Source of the DNA: Albula goreensis
Taxonomy: Eukaryota > Chordata > Actinopteri > Albuliformes > Albulidae
Direction: 5' to 3'
Assembly (NCBI GenBank): GCA_022829145.1
Contig: CM040742.1
Span: 47,328,182-47,392,181, forward strand
Length of the DNA stretch: 64,000 bases
Shown piece after piece: positions 11,801-22,700 of this stretch; the first letter of the stretch is position 1; the number at the start of each line of letters is the position of its first letter. Below the pieces are notes generated by a model, which made no database searches, was not told the DNA's origin, and saw nothing but the letters and a program-made list of their open reading frames with translations. Position numbers and translations under genes: made by a program.

Positions 11801-13997
11801 CAGTGAAAAGGCATGCGTCCCCCCTCCCCATGAGAAGCCGGGTGAAAAAAAGAGTCTCTCAAGTGAAATGACAACCTTGGCTGAGCCAAGGAGGAGAAAC
11901 CCTCTCCGTCGTTCATGTCTCCTGTTACCAACGGACCCTCAAGACAGTTTTAGACGGGATCTGAAAATAGATTTCCCTGATTAACACTTAATGAGCTCGG
12001 AAGCTCTGTGTGGCTTTGTGAGTGACACTGCAGGATGGAGGATCCAGTGATTTAAAGCACAACTGACGCGCAGTCCCTTCCTTTTATATTATGGGAACTA
12101 ATATCTTTCTTTCACATCGTTCATAGTGTAGGGCCATCCTTATCCAGGAAACATATTAAGTTTCAACTGTCTTGTGATTGCATTAAAGAAACTTGGTTCA
12201 CATGAAAACCTCTGTCGTTATGAAAGTAAAATTATTTATTCAAATTTTTTTCGAGTTAACTTACTTCTTATGCTAATGCACCATGTTCTTGTTTGTCATA
12301 AGTGGAAGGACCATTCTTCAATGCTTCTCCAGTTAGCAGTGGGGTTCAGCGTTCAGTTACACGGCTTTTGCATTTGCTCCAGGAATACTGGCTTCACATT
12401 CTGTCCAGAAATGTTTTCTTCATCACAGAAAGTACACGGTAACACATCTGCTATTCTTCTCAAAATACCGAGGCCTAGTTTGGGCAAAAGCATGCGCGGG
12501 TTTGCCACACTCAGAGGCTGTTTGTGTTGGTGGACTGCCGTAGAACCTCCACAGTATCCTCATTGGTTTCCTCAAGTGGACCGTAAACCACTTTTGATGA
12601 TTCAAGCAGCTATCATACCTCACAGAGGAAGAGAGTTGCTAAGCTAATTTAAACATGCAGTTTACGACACCGGCTTTAAACCTCTTGCTTTTGACATTTT
12701 TATTTTGCCCGATTCAGACAATAAATAGCTGTCATCGAGGATCGTAAAACCTTCTCGCTTTAAGCCTCACAAGACAACCTGTATGGTGCAGAAGAGAGAA
12801 AAGACATGAAACAAAACGAAAAAACAATTTTCTGTGAACAATGTGAATGATCAAATAATAGAATGAGGTCAATTTTAGACTGGTATTCAGTGTAACTCTA
12901 ACACCTTTATCTCAAATCCTTCACTTCGCCTAGCAAATGCTATTCGTTTTGGAGTGCAGGTCTGGCATAGGACAATGAATAATGTTGCATAATAAACAGC
13001 ATGACACTTGCTCCAATTCCTCGTTCAGATGCTCAAAGAAAAGAGCATTTCGCATTTGCAGTTAGATTGAATAGATGTTTAAGCTCTCTTAACCGTTTAT
13101 CTGCAAGTTGAGGGATTTGGACTTAACGCCGCCGCAATCAGTGAAAAAAAATTAATCAGGACAGATTAGATTACATACCCATTTCAGTGTTTGTCATTAC
13201 AGGGCGAAGGTAATACCTACGTCTTCACCAAATCCCATTAAATTCTCATGCGTGCACAGCCGCCTCAGATAAAATGAATCATGTGCTATACGTCTCTGTG
13301 TGTGCGGGATGTCTGCGTAAATGTGTTTTCGTTGCCAGTGTGTTTTTGTAAGCATGTATAGGCATTTTTGTGAAATGAGAAAGTGCTCTGGTACAAGGTG
13401 TCCACACTTCCGTCTCACACTCTCACAGAGTGATTGCACTTCACAAAAGTAGATGGCAGTAACTTTACTCCGTTTGAAATATACATAATTGAGTGAATCT
13501 TGATTTTATGGAGGAGAATGACCGGCGCAAAGTTAACAGGCAGTATCTGTTACTATACTCCTTACGCTCTTTGGAAAATTTGATGAGGTTCCCATTTCCA
13601 CAAGTACCACGAACCGATTGTTCGTTTGCTTTTGTTTTTCTTTTTTCTGTTGGATATGACATTATAATCGATCTTGGAACAGTAGTTTTCAACGGTAAAA
13701 TGCTATTTTAGACAGAACTGGTTCTTTAAAAGCACGGTTGCTTGCGTTCACCCGGACGCCCATGAAATGAACCTCCATCGTCCCCAGCGCATCTGTCTGA
13801 ATCTGCCTCACTTTCGTTTTTATGCCCTTTGTCAAGGCCGAGGAGCCCTGACCTCCGCGTTGACAACGGCGGCTGTCACTTCCCGTGAGCGGCGCCCCCG
13901 TCTTCCCACTGACGCGCTGCTAGCGAGGTGTGCGGAGCGGAGCCCTCATGCTAAATGCGGCCAGAGAGGCTGGGGCCTGACGGCAGGGGGAATTCAT

Positions 13998-14020
13998 CAG
14001 TCAGTCAGTCAGTCAGTCAG
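13998..14020. repeat. CAGT tetranucleotide run
   Basis: Five to six copies of cagt. Confidence 0.9.
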
Positions 14021-14967
14021 CTGCCTGCCTCCTTCCCTGTGTGTCAATCCTCCAGCGCACTGCAGACAGCCTCCGGTATGTGTTTGTTTGTGCGTGCGCC
14101 ATCCTGCACAGGTGTTTGTGTGTGTGCACGTGAATCAGTGTATGAATGTTCAAATGTGTTTGCACATGAGTTAGTGTATATGAGTTTGTATATATATATA
14201 TGTGTGTATTTTTAAGGATCTATTTCTTTGTGTATGTATGTGTGGATGGTCCCTAAGGTCTGCATCCTGTTAAGGCACTGTTCCAGTGTGTGAAGGGGTC
14301 ACGTGGTCTGGCAAAAGGAAATATCTCCTTCACATCTGTGTGTGCTTAGCTTGTGGACTGCCCTGCAGAAAGAGCTGGCAGAGGACAGCTCATGTTTCAG
14401 AAGAGGGCGTGTCCACGTCTGTGCGCTCCCAAGTTGACAACAGTGATTGTAGTAAAAAAAAAAATGGATTAGATACAGAACTGAGCATTCAAAATTGGGA
14501 GAAAAAGGGAGGATAAAATGTGATTTAATGAGAGAAACAAAGCTGTCAATATACAGTCATGCCAAGCGTTGTGAATGGCACGATTGTACAGTAACTGGCA
14601 CAAAAAAAAGACTCCTGATGGTCCACCATCAATTTAGCTTTCCCAAACTATATCACGTGATCCTCTCTGTTCCAGAGAGCTTCTGAGCTGGACAATCTGG
14701 GAATTCTCAAGAGTAGGTGGTGATCCTTACACACACACACACACACACAGACATTACACACACACCAATTTAGCACCACCCGTCAGCATTGAGAGAGAAA
14801 GATGGAACACACCGTTTGTGTGGCAGATTTGTGATCAATGCTAGAATATAATATATGATGGTGAGAATCTGCTATTACGGCCATTTAGAGTGGAGATGTA
14901 CCTGCTGTCTGCGATAGCACAAACCAAATGAAGAGACGAAAGAAAATCAATGCCACTGTTTATTATG

Positions 14968-15112
14968 GGAATTTAGCAAATGCTCTTATCCAGAGAGCCT
15001 TACAAATCTTACAAAAATTATCCACTATTCTTTAAGAGAGCAAGATATTTTAATGGATTCAGGTGCGGCCTCAGAATTACAGGCCCAGTTTCCTCACCAT
15101 TCAGCTATATTT
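14968..15112 (-). repeat. tRNA-derived SINE copy
   Basis: On the plus strand it starts with the SINE tail (tttagcaaatgctcttatcc, then agagagccttaca) and ends with the reverse complement of the head (ctcagaattacaggcccag, then tttcctcaccatt). The centre is shortened. Confidence 0.5.
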
Positions 15113-15756
15113 CCACAAGTTGTGAATGCTGTGAAATGCGGTCTGTTGATAGCAGGGCTGTTGCCTCATGTCAGCTGTCCTTCTCACATGACACACAATA
15201 CCTCTTCCTTACAATGATAAGAAAACATTTATTTACTGGGCATGCTACAGGTTTTGGTGAAAAGCAGAGATATCCTGTTAAATGGGGCCTGCCTGTGTCT
15301 GCGCTCTCCAGTGCTTATGCCATGGCTTTCCTACCAATGGGATGATCCTGAGATTTCCACAAATAAGCAATCCCACGAAGAAGGGAAGGATTATGTATGT
15401 AATGGTGATTAGAGATCTAAAGGAGAACATATGGACGCATGCGTTTTATGCGAACAAACGTGCGGGTCTGTTGACGTGCCAGAAACACCCAAAGCAGCCA
15501 GCCGCTACTTTATAATGTAATCCCGCCCCCTTCCCTCGGACACGCCACCGTGATCCAGTAATGAAGCGCAGGTTAGAAGCACTCCGGCAATCAGCAGCTG
15601 CACCATTTTAATATGACCCAGTTTTAATTGCTCCCTTTTCCGAGACGAGGAAACATCAAATGGTGACCCGAAAGCCGGCCGTGCGCGAGAGGCCGCCTGC
15701 ATGTGGGTTTGTTGTTTTGCTGATGAGTTCTGAAAGTGCGAGCCAAAGTTCAACGC

Positions 15757-15820
15757 GCCAAAGTAACACACAGCAACAGCGCTTACACGCCAAAGTAACA
15801 CACAACAACAGCGCTTACAC
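15757..15820. repeat. 32-bp tandem duplication
   Basis: Two units of gccaaagtaacacacagcaa followed by cagcgcttacac, differing at one base. Confidence 0.9.
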
Positions 15821-16914
15821 TCCGTCTCAACCACCAAGCACCCAGGGGTTTTACTTTTTATGACTGATGGTGTGCTTTGGGAACGTCAACCTCTTTTCTC
15901 TATAATAAAATCAACAAATGATGAATACAAGTTATTTTTCAATCGGCGGCACAGTAAAAATAACCACCATATTAGACTGTTGCTCCCTGCTGAACGATCC
16001 AATCTCGTTTTCTGGCAAATAATTTTGGACAACCAAATTAAACAACTGCGGCTTGTTGGTATCCGTCCTATTTTTCTCACAGATTTTGAAAGGCCTGTTT
16101 GACCACAAATTATCACACTGTGATGTGTCACTGTGCACTTCAATTCTGCGTCCATAAAACAACAACCTTAGCCAAGAGTCTGACGTACTGTTCAACTAAC
16201 AACCGTATTCCAGTTTGCTGGCAATGCATAGACAGCTCCACAAATATCCACTAAAATAAACATCTCATGAGTGCCCTTTGTTGACAAAAAGCTATGAACT
16301 TTTCCTGCCAGAAGTTTGGGTTATCTTGTTGTCAACAGGCGAAGCAAATCATCAAGACAGTTGCTTCTTGATGTCATTATAAAATGGAGGGTGGTTTGAA
16401 AGTGAAAAGAAAAATGGTATCCTCTCAAAAACCTGAGACTGTGGTGCCATTGACTAATTCTCCCTTCTCCACTGCGACCGCCAAGTTTTCTCACACACAA
16501 ACATGAGAGGAGACAGGTGCCAGGAACCCTTGTGCAAAGAAAGGGCACTTTCTCACAACGTTCGACGGCACAAAAAAAAAAAAAAAAGAAAAAAGAAAAA
16601 GCAAGCTGGGCGAAAAGCTGACAGTAAAAAGCAGCAGTACAGGCCGTGGAGCTCTCATTAAAGGAAACCTCTCATTGCCGGGACTGAGGGCTCCATTAAC
16701 TGCTCCTCTGCACTTCTTCTGCGTCCCGCTCGAGGGTACAGGCTGTATGAACACAACCCTTTGTTCGCCCTCTTCTTGAGCTCGTTTCAGCTTTTCTCCC
16801 CAGTTCTGTTTGCCTGAGCTTCTCTGTTGCTGTTAAGCTGGTTGGTTTTTGTTTTTTCGTGGGTGCATGTATAAGGTGCAGAAATACACTCAGACATGTT
16901 CATATCCACTAGAG

Positions 16915-17411
16915 CTCTCTCCCAGTACTCTGTGTTCTCTCCCAGTACTCTGTGCCTTCTCCCAGTACTCTGTGTTCTCTCCCAGTACTCTGTGCCTTCT
17001 CCCAGTACCCTGTGCCTTCTCCCAGTGCTCTGTGCCTTCTCCCAGTACTCTGTATTCTCTCCCAGTACTCTGTGCCTTCTCCCAGTACTCTGTGTTCTCC
17101 CCCAGTACTCTGTGTTCTCTCCCAGTACTCTGTGCCTTCTCCCAGTGCTCTGTGCCTTCTCCCAGTACTCTGTGCCTTCTCCCAGTACTCTGTGTTCTCT
17201 CCCAGTACTCTGTGCCTTCTCCCAGTACTCTGTGTTCTCTCCCAGTACTCTGTGCCTTCTCCCAGTACTCTGTGTTCTCTCCCAGTACCCTGTGCCTTCT
17301 CCCAGTACTCTGTGCCTTCTCCCAGTACTCTGTGCCTTCTCCCAGTGCTCTGTGCTTCTCCCAGTGCTCTGTGCTCTCTCCCAGTGCTCTGTGCTCTCTC
17401 CCAGTGCTCTG
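16915..17411. repeat. 20-bp minisatellite (about 25 copies)
   Basis: The unit is cccagtactctgtgttctct or cccagtactctgtgccttct, and the two variants are interspersed. The last few units change to cccagtgctctgtgctctct, and one is a base shorter. Open frames of 170-220 codons in several frames come purely from the absence of stops in the unit. Confidence 0.97.
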
Positions 17412-17760
17412 AAAGCAGAGGTTCAGGCACACTGACGACTGCGCGGCGTTCAGAGATGGAGGTAAATATGAGCCTGTGCGTTCAGGAAAGGCCCACAGCC
17501 TCGGCCTACTTTCATTAACCACACACTGAGTACCCTCCAGATCGGGGGCGGGGAGATGCAAGGCCGGTCAGCGTGCTAATCAACGCTTTGCTCATTCCTG
17601 CTGCCACAAAGTATGTCTGTGGAACCCCAAACCCTCTGTTCCTTTCCGGCACGGCCCAGAGTCGCTGCAATGGGCCGCAATACAGGCATGCGACTGGCTT
17701 TCTGACTAACCGAGCAAGTCCACTTCATAAACCTTGCCCTACTTAGTTTTCATGCACTTT

Positions 17761-17927
17761 GGGTCTGATTTACTAGAGTATTTAGCACGTGCAAAATATT
17801 CTGTTTGCTTGTGCAAAAAGAATAATAGTATGTTTGATTGGTTGAGGTAGTTTGTTTGCTCCAATCAGAAGTCAGGTCACTGAAATTGCATGCTAACGTG
17901 TGCTAACACCTCTGATACACCTGGCCC
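17761..17927. mobile_element. Possible MITE
   Basis: The left end gggtctgatttactagagta and reverse-complement right end gggccaggtgtatcagaggt continue into a shared ttagcac. About 20 of 31 positions agree. No convincing target duplication. Confidence 0.4.
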
Positions 17928-18004
17928 TGAGTCTTTTTCAGCACACATGCAACTCCTTTAAAAGGTGCTGCAGTTTCTTCAAAGGCAGATGCCATTCTAT
18001 TTTA

Positions 18005-18125
18005 AAAACATAAAAAAGCACATTCCATGGGACGTTTGTTTGTGACCAAATAATATATAACCCGCTGAAGGAAAATGATGTTGTAATGTAAAGTCTGTTT
18101 TGACTGAATTCCATCTGCCCTTGTA
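18005..18125 (-). repeat. Partial third copy of the 3149/7856 dispersed repeat
   Basis: It shares acattcca, then gttgtaatgtaaagtctgtt and gactgaattccatctgccct with the right arm, in the same order. More diverged than the other two. Confidence 0.45.
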
Positions 18126-18554
18126 CTTGTCTGGCTCTACCCCTCTGTCTTTCACCAGTACGTTTCATTTTGATGTAGTTCAGTTCAGGATATCCCTGAC
18201 TTATTTTTTTTATTAATCGTTTTATCTTCCACAAGAGGACAGGCACACAAACAAACATGGTTCCCATCCGTCTGGACAAAGGACCGTTTTTTTCCTCGAT
18301 AGTGGACAAAGTCTAAAAACATCTCAAAAAAGGAAAAATCACACTGGCTATCTAGGTGACATTTTGGACAGATATTTGCCTAACGAATCTAATTTAAAAG
18401 AGACTGAAATGGACACTGTATGACGTATGCCACCCTCACAGCTGAATATCTTTATTTCTCCCTTTTAGTCCTTGTTAAGAATGACCCCAGTCCTGTAGTA
18501 CTACCCTCAGTTACCCTCTCAGCTGCAGGTAGGGAGTGCCAATAAGCCAGACAC

Positions 18555-18856
18555 AAATATACACACACACAGATACATACACACACAGACAGGTGTGCAC
18601 ACATGTGCACACACACATACAAAAGCACACACATACACACACCTACAAAACCACACACTACATAAAAAACCACACAAGGTACAAACGCATAGTCCCCCCC
18701 CACACATACACGCTAATGCACATACATGCATATAAACACACTCACAAGCACAGACACACACATATGAACACTCACACACACATTCACACACACACACACA
18801 CACTAATGCACATACATGCAAAAGCACTGAAATGCACATAAACACACTCACATGCA

Positions 18857-18926
<70 letters not shown>
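18555..18926. repeat. CA-rich region ending in a pure CA array
   Basis: Degenerate CA/TACA sequence followed by a nearly uninterrupted (CA)n from about 18860 to 18926. Confidence 0.95.
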
Positions 18927-18929
<3 letters not shown>

Positions 18930-19349
18930 CATCCTGTTTGTAAACTCCCTGGGAGTTGCAGGGAAACGGCACGTGCGCACGGTTTCCCGAAACAGACCAG
19001 GGGTGCCGAACTGCAGAGAGGAGAACACCTTCTCCTCTCGTCAGCAGTTTGCATTGCCGGCGGAGCACTGCTCTGCTTCCTGACAGGGCCGCATCAACGG
19101 AGGGCTGGCCCACAAGGGAGACAGATCAAAGAAAAATCAGCACAGTCTCCAAAAAATAAAGCAAAAGGAAAAAAAATAGGGGGAGAACACACTGACGTGC
19201 CATCGTCTGAAAAAGCGAGGTGCTGGACGATCAGAGCGCCTTTGATGGCAGATTCATTGATGCTGTTGACTGCACATGTGTTTCTGGAAGACGCTGCCCA
19301 GCGCCCACACACATTGCAGGAGAGCACGCTGACCAGGGTCAGCTGTTCG

Positions 19350-19446
19350 GGCCTTTGTTAAGTCAGGCCTTTGTGAGGTCACAGCTGTGTGAGGTTGTGC
19401 CTTTGTGAGGTCATGTCCTTGTGACGTCATGCCTTAGCAAGGTCAA
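19350..19446. repeat. 16-bp periodic repeat carrying AGGTCA-like half-sites
   Basis: AGGTCA-like hexamers recur every 16 bp: aagtca at 19360, aggtca at 19376, aggttg at 19392, aggtca at 19408, acgtca at 19424 and aggtca at 19440. The linkers resemble gcctttgtg. The unit at 19422-19429 is a perfect TGACGTCA. Confidence 0.7.
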
Positions 19447-20497
19447 ACCCAGTTTTTTCAGGCTCATTGCTCTGTCACATGGTAGCTATCCTGCTTCAGA
19501 TCTACAGTAAGGCTTCAGAAATGGTCTGTATTTTTATTTTGTCAAGTGCTAAGTCGAGACGCCACTGGATATCGATCATTTTCACGTAGCATTGGTGTGA
19601 TTTGCAGGCAGTTTCCCGAGTCCCGGCAGCAGCGTGGGGGGAGGAGGTGGTTCAGGAGAGGGATTTTTGTTGACATCACTATGACAAGCCATCACATCAG
19701 ATCAGCGCGCCTGCCCCGCTTGCGGAATACTTGACACCGCTGTCGCCTCCTCTCACTGACTCTCTGCTGGCCACCTCTGCTGAGAGAAACCCCGGGATCC
19801 CACAGATAGGTTTACATCCACAGACCCTGCCCCTAGCAACGGCTCACCCAGAGGGGAAGCAACAGCAGCATGTACCTTCACGCAGGCACACGTTTGTTAC
19901 GAACATTGTGTTCCTTTCAAACCGTCCCTATTGTTCATTGGTGAAACACGATGAAAATGCTTCATAACAGCCAAATAATTGTCAACTTTACTTGTATTCT
20001 TGGCTTACCAAGATGATCACCAAGGTGGTCACTACGACTTCTGGCTGTTGATGAGTAGCTTAAAGAATGTTTATTTTTTTTTAATTTGGCTGATGTTCAT
20101 CTTTCTGAATGCTCATTTGGGCGCTCGGTTAATACCGTGAAGTTTGATTGCCGCATCAAAACTCAGACACGCAAAAAGAAAATGAAAAAAGACATTACTC
20201 TGCTGACTGTATATGTTACTGTAGTGAAACTTACACATTGGCTAACACACTTGCTCTGCTGTGAAAAGCCCGCTCAAACCTCCATTTGTGGTCATTGTAA
20301 TTAGGCATCATAAGTGTGTGTACTGGCAGTGCTCCATGGGTCCAGAACAGTAAAATATGTGGCCAAACACCTTTTTTTTTTTTTTAAACACTACAACAGA
20401 GTATAACTTATAATCTACAACAGAAACATACATGCAGTAAATAAAAATATACAGCTTTGAAACAAGACAAAAAATGTTGTTCTCATCCCCTCAAACT

Positions 20498-20499
20498 CA

Positions 20500-20536
<37 letters not shown>
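20498..20536. repeat. CA microsatellite
   Basis: (CA)n of about 18 units with one aa slip. Other short CA runs lie at 8565-8585 and 14728-14750, and a short (TG)n at 27317-27337. Confidence 0.95.
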
Positions 20537-20542
<6 letters not shown>

Positions 20543-21640
20543 AAATCTCTATATGTAGGCTGAGAAAGACGAGAGAGGCAAACTACAATATTGAATGTAG
20601 AACAAGCAACTAATACAGAACCATAACACAACCTTCTTTTTTATACAGGTCTGTAAGAAAAAGATATTATGGTGATTGTTAAGCTAACACAACAGCACAT
20701 AGATGTATGGTTTATTGTTCTCCGGTATCTGGTGGGCGGAAAGAGCGAAGCCAGTGGAGGGTTTTGTGGATTTTCTTTAAGAAAGCTGCATAATAAGGGT
20801 CACAGGAGATATTTGCAACTGAACAAAAGCCCCATAATGTGCTCTTCACAGGGACGGGCACAAAAGAGCGGTGTTCTCCAGGCACGGCCTGCACTTCCTC
20901 CTGGCTTCATGTAACGACTGGGTGTTTTACAGCACTGAAATTGATTTTACCAAATCCCACAGCTGTATAAGTCAGAGCCTGATCATACCATAGAATGGGA
21001 TTAGTGGTAGACCTCCCACTCCGGGCCAGCAGGTTTCACACACAGAAATGTCCAGGCCATTGTGCTTCAGGATTCAGGACTACATTTCCCCCCTCCATGC
21101 ATCATCTCCATTCAAAGTTAAATCAAGGCACCCTTGTTGAGAGGTTTGGCTGAGGGTCCTGGCGCTCTGTGGTTATGAGCTCCCCTCTATAAGGTGACAC
21201 AATGGCCAGCCCAGCTAACACACCACTCCCCCAAACACCGAGGAAGATTCTGATTAGATACCCATGTTTTTGTGACTTAAAATTATGATGAGAATATTTC
21301 CCCAGTCTGATAAAAAATTGTCTTGTTCCAGGGTTATTCCATTTTCATTCTTCCAATTTTTCAGCAATATCCTGTCAAACTCAAAAAGAATTTTTCAAAG
21401 AGAAAAAAAAAATCAGGAAAGTGACATTTGTTGAAATTGTACAAAAAAAAAAAAAAAAATTTTAATGTGTGATAAGAGAGGACCCCGCACCCCATGCAGA
21501 CAACGCCTATGTAGCCACTCACGCTAGAAAGACTTAATTAAGCGGGAAACTAAGTTAGATCTCATTTCCCTTCTTCAGATCTGTATAATAAGATTGGGTT
21601 TTTGCTCAGTCTTTTCCACGCTGAGAGAAAGAGTGCAGGA

Positions 21641-21775
21641 GAGAGAGAGAGAGAGGGAGAGACAGAGTGCAGGAGAGAGAGAGAGAGCAGGAGAGGGAGA
21701 GAGAGTGCAGTAGAGAGAGAGAGGGAGAGAGAGGGAGAGCAGGAGAGAGAGAGAGCGGGAGAGGAGGGTGGGGAA
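21641..21775. repeat. GA-rich purine tract
   Basis: Mostly GAGA/GGGA with recurring agagtgcag. Almost all purine on the plus strand. Confidence 0.9.
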
Positions 21776-22544
21776 GAGGAAATGTAAGCCATATCTGAGC
21801 AGTTTCCTAGAAGGAAGCTCTACAAGAGCAGAACAGAGGAAGAAGTCATGCTTCACATCTATTTTTGGAAAAGCAGAGCTTTGCAGTCACCACCAGGGGC
21901 CGCTGTGACGATAAGGACTCTGTCACCTGTGTTCCCTTATGGGGAACGCCAGAACATGATCGGCTTCACCACACCTGGTGAAAAGGTAAACTTACTAAAG
22001 TAACGGAATTAAAGCAAACACGGCTATATTTAAAGGCAACAACTGTGATAACTTGTGGCAGTAAGTCTGCCATTGAAGCCATGAGAACCACTGGCTTAAC
22101 CGTAATTCTGAATTTATTCAAACGTGTTCTGGCCCTAAAGAACGCCCGCAGATTTTTACTCATGGGTTCCTTATCTGTAATCTCTTAGAGAGTGCATTAG
22201 TGCTGCTCACTGAGTGCACCATTCTGGAATAGAATGCATTGCATTCATTTAGCAGATGTGTTAATAGAGTCACAATGGGAATAAAGAGCATGATGTCATA
22301 ATCAAGAGTTATCCTCTTTCGCTGCTCCAGGACCCTGCCCGGAGCCGTTTCTCTCATTTCTGATAAAGCAACCCAGCCTGGCTCCCTGGTTCTGCTCTCC
22401 TGCCTGTTGATGCAAGAGACTGGACCTCCCTGCTGGCCCCTACTGACCACACAGTGTGCGCTGGCATTAGCACTTAAACTAAACCGCTACGCTCATGAAG
22501 CCTGTCCGGCGCGGGCCCACAGTGCACTCCTGAGTTGAGCTCTG

Positions 22545-22700
22545 CTCTCGGTTTATTCCCCTTTCGCTGAGGAGTTTTTCTTTGCCACTGTCACCCGGGG
22601 CTTGCCCTGGGGGGTCTCAGGACTGGGATCTATGTATAGCAGGTTGCGACAACGGTACTGCAAAAAGTGCGAGACAGATAAAATTGAGCTTAACTGAATC
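22545..22700 (+). repeat. LINE-type 3' tail fragment
   Basis: It contains gaggagtttttctttgccac, gggatctatgtatagcagg, ttgcgacaacggtactgcaa and aaagtgcgagacagataaaa followed by ttgag. This is a 3' end widely dispersed in fish genomes. Only the untranslated tail is present. Confidence 0.5.

Larger units (their letters stand above)
8180..14727. other. Intronic sequence, largely single-copy
   Basis: No gene recognised. It holds the trinucleotide run at 8229, a non-repetitive AT-rich stretch at 8780-8960, the GGTTCTTT repeat near 11.6 kb, a CpG-richer patch at about 13840-13960 and the CAGT run. Open frames of up to 157 codons (12174-12647) show no recognisable similarity. Confidence 0.45.
19447..22544. 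other. Intronic sequence, mixed
   Basis: No gene recognised. It contains a CA array, poly-T and poly-A runs near 20371 and 21445, and the GA tract. The rest is not assignable. Confidence 0.45.

Noticed and set aside
12174-12647. 157-codon plus-strand frame
   Set aside because: No recognisable similarity or codon pattern; single frame in intronic DNA.
16890-17561. Open frames of 170-220 codons on both strands
   Set aside because: Translations of the 20-bp minisatellite, which lacks stops in several frames.
17761-17927. Calling this element a firm hAT MITE
   Set aside because: End similarity is only about 65% and no target duplication is visible, so it is listed as possible only.
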